Positions 1-7,746 of a stretch of DNA of 43,431 nucleotides are shown here, one piece after another. The DNA is taken from contig JALONJ010000009.1 of NCBI GenBank assembly GCA_025455045.1, forward strand, positions 1-43,431, given 5' to 3'. The notes under the pieces are model-generated. The model ran no database searches and was not told the origin of the DNA. It saw nothing but the letters and a program-made list of their open reading frames with translations. Numbering within the stretch: position 1 is the first letter of the stretch; each line of letters begins with the position of its first letter. Both the position numbers and the translations under genes were made by a program. Origin of the DNA: Microscillaceae bacterium. Lineage in GTDB: Bacteria > Bacteroidota > Bacteroidia > Cytophagales > Microscillaceae.

Positions 1-383
1 AAAAGGCAAATTCTTAAAATAAATAATTAAAATTTGATCCTGTATTTATTTAAACTTATACAAATTTTCTCCATCTTTTTTCTGTAGGGAGATTAGCTCC
101 GAAGGAGAGGGTGGTAGGTAGTAAATTTGAAATGCGCCCCTTATGAAAGGTTTATTTACCAAAAAAACAAAAAAAACTCGCTGGGTTTAAAAAACCTAAC
201 GAGTTTAGCAAGCGATAAATCATAACTGATACCGAATAAATTATTTTTGGAGAGAATTTTAAAAAAAACACCCTCCAAAAGTTTTAAACTTTGTCAAGGC
301 TACCCCACCCCTCCCCTTTTTTCTAAAGTGTATATGCCTATCAAGCCCAAGTTTATTAGCTTCGTTTGACGAAAATTCACAGT
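1..383. other. Intergenic region with truncated repeat and terminator
   Basis: No gene is seen here. Bases 121-139 match one terminal repeat of the 88-90 bp inverted-repeat element found whole at 3299-3386 and 40421-40510. The inner GGAGAGGG-type hairpin arm lies just before it, but the other end is missing, so this is a truncated copy. A terminator hairpin lies at 171-206. A second weak hairpin pairs TTTTGGAG (245-252) with CTCCAAAA (273-280). Confidence 0.6.
170..206 (-). terminator. Rho-independent terminator, minus strand
   Basis: AACTCG...GGTTT (175-188) pairs with AAACC...CGAGTT (192-205), with two mismatches inside the stem. Read on the minus strand the hairpin runs into a tract of T residues. 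It would end transcription of the small gene at 384-596, about 180 bases upstream of it on that strand. Confidence 0.6.
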
Positions 384-596
384 TTAATCCTCATCAAAAC
401 CAAAACTTGTATTACCTTGCAAAATATTTTTGGCAAGTTCGGTCTTGTTTTCAAAATAATGTTTTAAAAGATACAAAGATTTGTAAGCCTGAACTACCGC
501 CAAACGCGAACTGTCGGCGGGCTTGGTCTCGGTATGTATCTCAATGGTATCAATAATTTGACTAATCCAGTGATTAAATTCTATTGACTCGGACAT
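384..596 (-). CDS. Small acidic hypothetical protein
   Basis: The product is 70 residues starting at MSESIEF. An in-frame ATG 15 codons upstream (641) would add only a lysine- and asparagine-rich stretch (FFYNKKIKIKN) that looks like AT-rich leader DNA, so I chose the inner start. The sequence is mostly predicted helix and ends in an acidic tail (GFDED). There is no signal peptide, membrane segment or metal-binding motif. I do not recognise the family. It reads as a real gene because codon use and composition resemble the neighbours and a terminator hairpin follows at 170-206. It stands alone: the next gene diverges from it. Confidence 0.6.
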   Translation of the reverse strand: MSESIEFNHWISQIIDTIEIHTETKPADSSRLAVVQAYKSLYLLKHYFENKTELAKNILQGNTSFGFDED

Positions 597-960
597 ATTT
601 TTAATTTTAATTTTTTTATTGTAAAAGAAGCTATATTTCAATTTTGCGACTTATTTTTACGTAGTTTTTAAAGTCGCTATATTTTCGGATTAAGTATTTG
701 ATTATCAATAACTTATGTAATTTTTTACCCAAAATCAAGTCATAAAAAGCAGTATTTCACACATCAATCATCAAACTCAAAGTACTGATTATCAGTTTTT
801 TAGCTAAAAAATCTCTTTTCAAGGAGGCATCTCAAATGTACGTTTTAAAGGCATCACCCCTGCCCTCTTTTCTGAGAAAGGGAATCTAAGGAATAAATTT
901 GATTTACTCTACTATTTTACACACCATTACATAAACACCTCAAATAACACCAAATTATCA
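597..960. other. Divergent intergenic region with two palindromic repeats and a decayed element
   Basis: This gap separates two divergent small genes. It carries two TGATTATCA cores, at 699-707 (both TAA/TTA arms well kept) and 786-794. Bases about 824-902 look like a decayed copy of the 88-90 bp element: GCATCTCAAATGTAC on the left, a CCCTGCCCTCTT...GAAAGGG centre, AAATTTGA on the right. A 7-base inverted repeat GCGACTT/AAGTCGC flanks about 648-675. No further gene is seen. Confidence 0.5.
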
Positions 961-1194
961 ATGATTAATCAGGCAAATATTCTAAAATCAATCCGTGAAA
1001 TTTTAGAAAAATACCCCCAAGATGTATCTAATGAGCATATTATGGCTCTTTTGGAACTGTATGCCGACAATAAACTCAAAAAGCTCAAGACCAAAATTGT
1101 GAATGAAATCAAAGATGTACTTGAGACCGATAGTGAACAAATCAGCAAAGAGCAAATCCAACAATTGATTCAAAGAGTACTTGCTCTTCAATAA
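961..1194 (+). CDS. Small helical protein with internal duplication
   Basis: The product is 77 residues, all predicted helix, with no signal peptide or membrane segment. It appears to be two copies of one helix-turn-helix unit. Residues about 7-34 (ILKSIREILEK...ISNEH-like, LLELY) align with residues about 45-75 (IVNEIKDVLET...ISKEQ, LIQRV). The shared pattern is I-hydrophobic-x-E/S-I-(K/R)-(E/D)-(I/V)-L-E, then V/I-S-(N/K)-E-(H/Q)-I, then a leucine-rich helix. The family is unknown to me. A two-fold helical hairpin like this suits dimerisation or protein binding, but that is inference. Confidence 0.65.
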   Translation: MINQANILKSIREILEKYPQDVSNEHIMALLELYADNKLKKLKTKIVNEIKDVLETDSEQISKEQIQQLIQRVLALQ

Positions 1195-1536
1195 TTCAAA
1201 CGTTTTCTGAACGCTATAAGTTAAGGACTTGCAATTAAACTATTGGAATAGATTCTCTAATTGATTTTTTATTGCCAAAATGGGAAGGTTTCTCGGTAAA
1301 CCGCAACTTTGGTTCGGTAAATGAAAATAGGATTTTGTAAGTTGTATGATTTTATTTGACAAAAATTCATTTTTGGCTTTATATCTTACAAACCTATTGG
1401 CGATTTGGGCGAAAAATGCAAGCTAATTTCTACTTTTAAGCCCTAATTTGCCTCCAATACATTAATTTAGCTGCCAAGAAATGAATTGAATACTGTTTAT
1501 TTCATCAATATTTTACTGACAAACCTTATTTATATT
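1195..1536. other. Intergenic region, no recognised element
   Basis: This AT-rich stretch lies upstream of lplA. I see no convincing gene, hairpin or member of the repeat families. It is one of very few gaps of this length without a TGATWATCA core; the nearest core lies just inside lplA at 1548-1556. Confidence 0.5.
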
Positions 1537-2529
1537 ATGCTATTCATTGATAATCAAGGAATTAACGACCCACGGATTAATTTGGCTTTGGAAGAATACA
1601 TTGTCCGCACTTTTGAGCCGGAAGAAGATTATTTGTTGTTTTATATCAATCAACCGTCTATCATCATTGGCAAACATCAAAATACGATTGAAGAAATCAA
1701 CGCCGATTTTGTCAAAGAGCGCGAAATCATTGTAATTCGCCGCATTTCGGGCGGTGGGGCAGTATATCACGACTTGGGCAATTTGAATTTTAGTTTTTTG
1801 ACTAAGTATGATTCTACCAAAGTCAATAACTTTATTCAATTTGTTCAGCCTATCGTAGATGCCCTGCACAAGTTGGGAGTACCTGCCGAAATGACCGGAC
1901 GCAACGATATTGTTGCCGAAGGGCGCAAAATATCGGGTAATGCACAGTTTTCTACCACCAAAAAGATGTTTAGCCACGGTACGCTCTTGTTTGATGTCAA
2001 TATTGAAGACTTGGTAAATGCTCTGAATGTATCGGGCGAAAAAATCACTTCTAAAGGCATCAAATCAGTCAGAAGTCGGGTGGCTAATATTACGGAGTTT
2101 CTTGTCCAACCTATGACCTTGCTAGAGTTTAGGCAATTTATTTTACAAGAAATTTTTAAAAATGAAGCCGAAATTCGCACTTATCAATTGAGTGAGGCGC
2201 AATGGGCAGAGGTACATCAACTTTCAAAAGAAAAATATCAGACTTGGGAATGGAACTACGGACGCTCGCCCGAGTTCAATATACGGCGCAAAAATAAGTT
2301 TGACTTTGGTATTGTCGATGCGCGCATTGATGTCAAAGACGGGCATATCAAAGAAATAATGTTTTTTGGCGATTTTTTGGGACACGGCGACCTGCGCGAG
2401 TTTGAACAAAAGCTACTCAATGTCCGCTATGAGCCTCAAGACTTGCAAAACGCCCTAGCACACCTTGATTTGCAGGCTTATTTTGGGCAAATTTCTGCCG
2501 AAGATTTTGCTAAGTTTTTATGTGATTGA
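1537..2529 (+). CDS. lplA: Lipoate-protein ligase A
   Basis: This enzyme activates lipoate with ATP and transfers it to the lysine of E2 and GCS-H lipoyl domains in the cytoplasm. With the start at 1537 the product is 330 residues, usual for the family, and begins MLFIDN, the usual opening of Bacteroidota LplA. An ATG at 1486 would add 17 hydrophobic residues atypical of this soluble enzyme. The catalytic-domain signature RRISGGGAVYHDLGN is at 68-82, the lipoyl-AMP-binding lysine motif KISGNAQ at 131-137 (K131), and HGTLL follows near 147. The C-terminal third is the accessory lipoate-ligase domain. The first codons contain a TGATAATCA core (1548-1556) that encodes IDNQ. No operon partner is adjacent. 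Confidence 0.95.
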   Translation: MLFIDNQGINDPRINLALEEYIVRTFEPEEDYLLFYINQPSIIIGKHQNTIEEINADFVKEREIIVIRRISGGGAVYHDLGNLNFSFLTKYDSTKVNNFIQFVQPIVDALHKLGVPAEMTGRNDIVAEGRKISGNAQFSTTKKMFSHGTLLFDVNIEDLVNALNVSGEKITSKGIKSVRSRVANITEFLVQPMTLLEFRQFILQEIFKNEAEIRTYQLSEAQWAEVHQLSKEKYQTWEWNYGRSPEFNIRRKNKFDFGIVDARIDVKDGHIKEIMFFGDFLGHGDLREFEQKLLNVRYEPQDLQNALAHLDLQAYFGQISAEDFAKFLCD

Positions 2530-2555
2530 GAAAATAAACTCATTCGCTTATTATA

Positions 2556-2582
2556 TAATACACTGATAATGAGATAGTTATA
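2556..2582. repeat. Variant TGATWATCA palindromic repeat
   Basis: The core at 2564-2572 is TGATAATGA, one mismatch from consensus, followed by the usual TTA arm (AGTTATAA). It lies between lplA and the phosphoesterase gene. Confidence 0.55.
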
Positions 2583-2656
2583 ATAAATTCAATCCAAACC
2601 TTAAGATTTGTATAGACAGCTTTTGCTTGAGTACTCAGTATAAAAAACTCAATGAT

Positions 2657-3277
2657 ATGAAAATTGTGTGTATTTCCGATACTCATTCCCAGCACCATCA
2701 ATTTGAAATACCTATGGGTGATATTTTACTTCACGCGGGCGATGTATCCAAACGGGGTCGCTTGCCGGAAATAGTCGCTTTTAATGAATGGCTCGGTACA
2801 TTGCCCCACCCTCATAAGGTAATGATTGCCGGAAACCACGATTTTTTGTTTGAGCAAGAACCAACAGTCGCCCAATCACTGATGAGCAATGCTATCTATC
2901 TGGAAGATTCAGGTGTGGAAATTGGCGGGCTGAAAATATGGGGTTCGCCAATGTCGCCTTGGTTTTTTGATTGGGCTTTTAATCGTGAACGGGGTGAGGA
3001 AATCAAGCGACATTGGGAGATGATACCTTCGGATACCGATGTGTTGATTACCCACGGACCGCCTTGGGGAGTATTGGATATGACAATTCATAGCCAGCAA
3101 GTTGGTTGCGAGGATTTGTGGGAAGTAGTCAATCATTTACAACCCAAAGTGCATTTGTTTGGGCATATTCACGAGGCTTATGGCAAGCGCAAAATCGGCA
3201 ACACGCAATTTATCAATGCCAGCCTTTTAGATGTAAATTATAAACCGGTAAATCAACCGATTGTAATTGAATTATAA
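2657..3277 (+). CDS. Calcineurin-like metallophosphoesterase (MPPED-like)
   Basis: The product is a 206-residue cytoplasmic metallophosphatase. All the metal-binding blocks are present in order: DTH at 8-10, GDV at 28-30, GNHD at 59-62, then THGPPWG and GHIH in the last third. The pattern and length fit the MPPED1/2-like branch, whose bacterial members are mostly uncharacterised phosphodiesterases. The natural substrate cannot be read from sequence. The ATG at 2657 puts the first beta strand (MKIVCISDTH) at the N-terminus as in relatives. A TTG-initiated extension from 2627 is unlikely. The gene stands alone and is followed by an inverted-repeat element 21 bases after the stop. Confidence 0.9.
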   Translation: MKIVCISDTHSQHHQFEIPMGDILLHAGDVSKRGRLPEIVAFNEWLGTLPHPHKVMIAGNHDFLFEQEPTVAQSLMSNAIYLEDSGVEIGGLKIWGSPMSPWFFDWAFNRERGEEIKRHWEMIPSDTDVLITHGPPWGVLDMTIHSQQVGCEDLWEVVNHLQPKVHLFGHIHEAYGKRKIGNTQFINASLLDVNYKPVNQPIVIEL

Positions 3278-3683
3278 GGCACAAAATAAAACGATACTGG
3301 GTGCATTTCAAATTTACTACCTATCACCCTCTCTTTCGGAGAGGGCAGGGTGAGGCAAAAGAAATGCGTAAATTTGAAATGCGCCCACGATACTTAAATT
3401 GTTGTTGTTAAAAGTGATACAAACACTTGATAATCAAGCATTTACAGAAATTTCATTTGCAAAAGCTAAGGCAAGAATAAACTATTTAAACACCAAGAAC
3501 ACCAAGAAAATACCCACAAAGCCCACCAAGACCTTAGTGCTTCTTTGCGATTACCTTTATGAGCTTTGTGGTAAATTGGACAGTATTAGTTGTAAGTGAT
3601 TGATTATCCGCCGGAGGCGGATTACCAAGTAATTAACTAAAAAACTCGAAACTGCCCAAACTATTGTTCATAAAACCATTTTC
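3278..3683. other. Intergenic region with several repeats
   Basis: The gap holds the 88 bp inverted-repeat element (3299-3386) and a TGATAATCA core at 3428-3436. It also has a CACCAAGAACACCAAG-type low-complexity tract around 3492-3530 and a hairpin ATCCGCC/GGCGGAT at 3606-3622. Near 3650-3665 is AAACTGCCC..ACTATTG, resembling one end of the paired-palindrome elements at 20060 and 35183. I do not accept any gene here. Confidence 0.6.
3299..3386. mobile_element. Short inverted-repeat element (family A), non-coding
   Basis: GGGTGCATTTCAAATTTAC at 3299-3317 is matched in reverse complement by GTAAATTTGAAATGCGCCC at 3368-3386 (18 of 19 bases). The middle holds a perfect hairpin CCCTCTC-tttc-GGAGAGGG. 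It has no coding capacity, so it would be a MITE-like or structured intergenic repeat. A second whole copy is at 40421-40510, a truncated one ends at 139, and a decayed one lies near 824-902. Confidence 0.75.
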
Positions 3684-5591
3684 TTAAAACAAAACCTGAC
3701 ATTGGGGCATACGTTTTTTGATTTCGGCGATTTTTTTATGCAAAGGATTGTTGCGAATATCCAAATACTTTAGTCGGGGCAATTGAAAAAGGCTTTCGGG
3801 CAAACGGCTGAGTTTGTTTCGAGAGAGGTGCAAATATTTTAAATGACTTAAATTGCCGATTTCTTCGGGCAAGTCTGCCAAACGATTGCTTGAAAAATTG
3901 AAATCTTCTAAATTTTGCAACTCGCAGACTATCGCCGGAAAATCAGGAAAAGAATTGCGCATCAAATTGAGGGTTTGTAAATTTTGCAACTCAGCAAGCG
4001 TATTGGGCAAAGTTTGTAAGCGATTATTTTGCAAATACAAAACCTTTAATGCCGGAAAAAGGCGAATATTGGCTTCCAGATGCTCTAATTGATAATCGGC
4101 TAAAGGTAAGACCCGATTGTGAATTAGTTTGCGACAAACTTCTACAAAACCCTGCGGAAATCCCAAACAATACTTTGCGCCGATTTGATGGCTACGATAA
4201 AAATGCAAACCCAAGTTATCGGCATCTATTTGCTCAATTTCCAAATTTTTGAGGTAGAGATACATACTGGCTTCAGCCGCTTGCGCATACCAACTACGGC
4301 AATTTGCCTTCAAATGGATATATACTTGCTCAGGCATAAATTTTTGGATAACTCGCTCGGCTAGGTTTTTGATACTTGTATTAGGATTCCAAAGATACAA
4401 CAACAAAATATCGTACAAATAAATTTCATTAATCCCCCCTCCTAGTGCCATTTCCAAGCCTAGTTGCTGATTCGGTACTTCGGGACTACGCAATAAACCG
4501 GCTAAATTTTGGGCTAGTTGGCGGGTTTCATCATCGTTTTTGGCTAAATAATAGTTCGCAATATCTTGATAATAGGCTAACAAATGCCCAATTGCCAACA
4601 AAGGTTTTTGCGTATCAAGTGCCAATTTGAGTAGTTTTTGCGGTTTATCACCCAAAACTATCCAATCTACTTTCGCATCAAGGCGAGTGGCGAATCGGAA
4701 GTTTTTTTCCTCAAGTGTAGCTTGTATGCCCTCCCAATCGCTCAAATTCGAAGTACCAGCTACAAACAATGTAAGCAACTGATTATCAGGCTTTTGCAAA
4801 AAAAGATTGGTATTTTTTTGATGCAAATAATCCAAAGTTTGTTGTCGCAAGCCCAAATGTTCGGCATTTAATCCAGTCAAAATTTCGGCAAAACTTCCCA
4901 ATGTTTCGGCAAGTTCAAATTTGCCCAAAAAAATTTGTAGATATACTTTTCGAAGTTCAGATGAGATTTGTTTTTTTTGAAAATATTGTAATAAGGGTAC
5001 AATTTTTCGTGAGTTTTGCCCCAATGAATTGTAAAAAGGTGTAAACCCAAAATGCGCATTTTCCAAATTAAGCAACGCAAAATTTAAAGGTAATTGCTTG
5101 ATTTGGGTATTGGTAAGTATCAGCTTTCGCAACATTTCCAATTGCCCAATTGTTTCGGGCAGGCTCTCGATTGGTAAATTTTCAAGGTCTAAATGCTTCA
5201 AATTTTTTAGCTCGCCGATTTCAGGCGGCAAAACTTTAATTTTGGTATTTTTTAAAGACAATTGCGCTAAATTTTGCAAATTTCCAATCTGTGGCTTTAT
5301 ACTTTTGAGATGGCTATGCTCTAGACTCAAAGCAGTAAGTTGGGTCAATTGATAAATAAACTCGGGAATTTCTTGAGCAAATCGGCTCAAATGCAGTTTT
5401 CTGAGCTTGGGCAATTGCTTTATGCAGCTCGGAATTTGTTCACCAACAAAGCCAGTCAAATGAAGATACTCCAAATTTTGCAATTCTGACAAACCCGAAA
5501 TATCCAAATTGTCGGTAAAATGCAAATACAAGTAAACAACTTTAGTCGGGTTTCTGAGGGCAGTTTCTAAATCGTAAGTGTATTGCGCCAT
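3684..5591 (-). CDS. Leucine-rich repeat protein with BRCT-like central domain
   Basis: The product is 635 residues with no signal peptide or membrane segment, so probably cytoplasmic. Residues 18-185 form about seven leucine-rich repeats of the L..L..L.L..N.I..LP..I type. Residues 505-620 form five more, the best being LKYLHLSRNKLSRLPESL. Between them, residues about 272-342 resemble a BRCT fold: LLTLFVAGT start, then TLEEKNFRFATRL, then KVDWIVLGDKP..KLLKALD-like and a final LLAIGHLLAYY. Residues 343-500 are helical and unassigned. LRRs normally bind proteins and BRCT domains bind phosphoproteins or DNA ends, so a scaffold is plausible. The LRR call is sure; the BRCT call is by eye. The gene stands alone between repeat-bearing gaps. 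Confidence 0.85.
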   Translation of the reverse strand: MAQYTYDLETALRNPTKVVYLYLHFTDNLDISGLSELQNLEYLHLTGFVGEQIPSCIKQLPKLRKLHLSRFAQEIPEFIYQLTQLTALSLEHSHLKSIKPQIGNLQNLAQLSLKNTKIKVLPPEIGELKNLKHLDLENLPIESLPETIGQLEMLRKLILTNTQIKQLPLNFALLNLENAHFGFTPFYNSLGQNSRKIVPLLQYFQKKQISSELRKVYLQIFLGKFELAETLGSFAEILTGLNAEHLGLRQQTLDYLHQKNTNLFLQKPDNQLLTLFVAGTSNLSDWEGIQATLEEKNFRFATRLDAKVDWIVLGDKPQKLLKLALDTQKPLLAIGHLLAYYQDIANYYLAKNDDETRQLAQNLAGLLRSPEVPNQQLGLEMALGGGINEIYLYDILLLYLWNPNTSIKNLAERVIQKFMPEQVYIHLKANCRSWYAQAAEASMYLYLKNLEIEQIDADNLGLHFYRSHQIGAKYCLGFPQGFVEVCRKLIHNRVLPLADYQLEHLEANIRLFPALKVLYLQNNRLQTLPNTLAELQNLQTLNLMRNSFPDFPAIVCELQNLEDFNFSSNRLADLPEEIGNLSHLKYLHLSRNKLSRLPESLFQLPRLKYLDIRNNPLHKKIAEIKKRMPQCQVLF

Positions 5592-5616
5592 AAATAAATG
5601 CTAAAAACGAATTAAT

Positions 5617-5690
5617 AGTTAAGTTATTGATAATCAGGTAATTACAATATTTTTTTATAAACCATTGATTATCAGTAAGTTATGTACTAA
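5617..5690. repeat. Pair of TGATWATCA palindromic repeats
   Basis: There are two cores 38 bases apart, TGATAATCA at 5628-5636 and TGATTATCA at 5666-5674, each with TAA/TTA arms. They lie between divergent genes. The pair resembles those at 20137/20183, 26538/26583, 35231/35275 and 39984/40029. Confidence 0.8.
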
Positions 5691-5829
5691 CCTATTGAGA
5701 ATGAAATTAGTTTTAATCAACAAAATTGAACAAAACAAAATAATTTGCGAGCTTGTTATTCAAAAAATCTTTGAACTATTGTAATTTGGCGAGCGAATTT
5801 ATCAAAAAAACACTCAATTAATCCAAATT

Positions 5830-6549
5830 ATGCGTGCTATCATACTTGCTGGCGGCAGAGGAACCCGACTAAAACCATATACGGCAACTATTCCCAAGCC
5901 TTTGGTACCCATTGGTGGCGAAATGCCTATCCTCGAAATCATCATCAAACAGCTTGCCAACGCCGGATTTAGCCATATTACCATTACGCTCAATCATATG
6001 GCAGATTTTATCAAGGCTTTTTTTGGTAACGGGAGCAAGTGGCAACTCCAGATAGACTATTCTACCGAAGACAGACCGCTTAGCACCATTGGTCCTCTGA
6101 CTTTGATTAATGACTTGCCCGAAAATTTTTTGGTGATGAACGGCGATATTTTGTGCGATTTGGATTACCGAGCCTTTTATCAGCATCACTGCCAAAACCA
6201 CAACGATGTGTCGGTTTCGGTGTATAAACGGGATTCAAAAATTGATTTTGGCGTATTGCAATACAATGAAAATCAGTTGATTACCCAATTTATTGAAAAA
6301 CCTGTTTATCAATTTGATGTCAGTATGGGCATTTACTGCCTCAATCGCCGCGTGGTCGAGAGCCTACCCAAAAATGAACCTTATGGTTTTGATAGCTTAA
6401 TGCTTGACGGAATTGCCGAAGGCAAACAACTTGAGGCTGTACCTTTTCCCGGCTTTTGGCTCGACATCGGCAGACCCGACGATTATGACTATGCCAATGA
6501 AAACTTTGCCGAAATAGCCCAAAAACTGGGTATTGATATTCGGCACTAA
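5830..6549 (+). CDS. Sugar-1-phosphate nucleotidyltransferase
   Basis: The product is 239 residues. It carries the nucleotidyltransferase loop GGRGTRL at 8-14 and the PKP motif at 22-24. The metal-binding block MNGDILCD lies in the centre, and the C-terminal FPGFWLDIGRPDDY is typical of GDP- and dTDP-sugar pyrophosphorylases that lack the left-handed helix domain. The family joins a sugar 1-phosphate to an NTP in the cytoplasm for cell-surface glycan synthesis. The following gene resembles GDP-6-deoxy-hexulose reductases, which favours a mannose- or heptose-1-phosphate guanylyltransferase, but the sugar cannot be fixed from sequence. It probably shares a transcript with the SDR gene 46 bases downstream; that gap has no palindromic repeat. 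Confidence 0.88.
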   Translation: MRAIILAGGRGTRLKPYTATIPKPLVPIGGEMPILEIIIKQLANAGFSHITITLNHMADFIKAFFGNGSKWQLQIDYSTEDRPLSTIGPLTLINDLPENFLVMNGDILCDLDYRAFYQHHCQNHNDVSVSVYKRDSKIDFGVLQYNENQLITQFIEKPVYQFDVSMGIYCLNRRVVESLPKNEPYGFDSLMLDGIAEGKQLEAVPFPGFWLDIGRPDDYDYANENFAEIAQKLGIDIRH

Positions 6550-6595
6550 CTCACTCATTCACTTGTCTGCCTTCGGTGGATTAATTCATTTACTT

Positions 6596-7453
6596 ATGCG
6601 AATCCTTATTACAGGGTCAAATGGTTTTTCGGCACGCCATTTAATTGCTCATTTGTCCAAAAATACGCTGGCTGATTTATTTTTGACCGATATACACGAC
6701 ACGGGCGGGAAAAATTATTACTCCGCAAATCTTGCTGATTATCAGTCGGTTATGTATTTGCTTCAAGCCATCAAGCCCCAACAAATCTATCACTTGGCGG
6801 GGAGTTTTAGTCAAGATTATGCGCTGGATTATGCGGTCAATGTACTAAGTACTCGCCATATTTTGGAAGTCATCGCTACTACTCAACTTGATTGCAAGGT
6901 ATTGTTGATTGGCAGTGCCGCCGAGTATGGGCAGGTAAATCCCGAAGACAATCCCGTCAAAGAAACCCAAGCTTTGCGCCCACTCAATCCTTACGGTTTG
7001 ACCAAGGTTTTTCAGACCCAATTGATGGATTTTTATGTACGGACTCGGCAGTTGGAGGTGGTGATGGCGCGCACTTTCAATTTATTTGGCGAAGGCATCT
7101 CTCCGCGTTTGATGATAGGCAATTTGTATCGCCAACTAGCTGATTTTCAAGCTCATAAACTCGAGAAAATAAAACTCGGCAATTTGGCAACCCAACGCGA
7201 CTATATCTCAATTGAAGTCGCCGTTGCCGACTACTATTGCCTGATGAATGTGGGCAGGTCGGGCGAAGTCTATAATGTGGGTTCAGGCGAGGCTATTTTG
7301 TTGGAAGATTTAGTCCAAAAAATTTTAGCTACCCACGGAATTGATATGCAAGTCGTTGATTATCAAATGATTAGCCCACAAACGGCTGATGTAGGCACAA
7401 TTTGGGCAGATATTGCTAAAATAAGAGCCTTGAAAAACATTTTTTTGGTATAA
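6596..7453 (+). CDS. NAD(P)-dependent sugar epimerase/reductase (extended SDR, Rmd-like)
   Basis: The product is 285 residues from the ATG at 6596, which places the nucleotide-binding strand MRILITGSNGFSARHL at the N-terminus. The ATG at 6533 would overlap the previous gene and add about 20 residues ahead of the Rossmann fold, so it is rejected. The active-site block has the catalytic serine in LLIGSAAEYG and YGLTK with the Tyr-Lys pair. The stretch SAAEYGQVNPED, then RPLNPYG, then ARTFNLFGEG is close to GDP-6-deoxy-D-lyxo-4-hexulose reductases. It probably acts on the product of the preceding nucleotidyltransferase. Two TGATTATCA cores fall inside this gene (6736-6744 and 7357-7365), each encoding DYQ. 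Confidence 0.85.
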   Translation: MRILITGSNGFSARHLIAHLSKNTLADLFLTDIHDTGGKNYYSANLADYQSVMYLLQAIKPQQIYHLAGSFSQDYALDYAVNVLSTRHILEVIATTQLDCKVLLIGSAAEYGQVNPEDNPVKETQALRPLNPYGLTKVFQTQLMDFYVRTRQLEVVMARTFNLFGEGISPRLMIGNLYRQLADFQAHKLEKIKLGNLATQRDYISIEVAVADYYCLMNVGRSGEVYNVGSGEAILLEDLVQKILATHGIDMQVVDYQMISPQTADVGTIWADIAKIRALKNIFLV

Positions 7454-7746
7454 TTGCTTAATAAGGAATGAATAGTGAATAATGTAGCGTAAATAATTTT
7501 TTAATCGTTTGAAAATCCACCAGAGGCGGACACGTCAATAGATTATCAGAAAATATTGTTTACTTTATTTATTTCCCGTTCCTAATACAATGAGCTGATG
7601 GACTGATATACTAATACCTTAATGGGCTGATATACTAATCCAATAAAGGCAAATAAGTTGTAACATATTGATTATCAATTATTTATAAAATAAAATTTTT
7701 GAATTTGTATTTTTTTAATCAAACTTTAAAACATTTGGGCTAATTT
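7454..7746. repeat. Intergenic region with palindromic and direct repeats
   Basis: A TGATTATCA core lies at 7669-7677 with good arms, and a weaker AGATTATCA copy near 7542. GACTGATATACTAATA and GCTGATATACTAATCC form a direct repeat at about 7601-7642. A degenerate hairpin TCCACC-aga-GGCGGA is at 7516-7530, similar to 3606-3622. No gene is seen. Confidence 0.6.

Noticed and set aside
1486-1536. Longer start for lipoate-protein ligase
   Set aside because: It would add a hydrophobic stretch not found in this cytoplasmic enzyme. MLFIDN matches the normal N-terminus.
3399-3599. Plus-strand frame of 66 codons starting with TTG
   Set aside because: It runs through a palindromic repeat and a CACCAAGAACACCAAG-type low-complexity tract, has no good start and no protein-like pattern.
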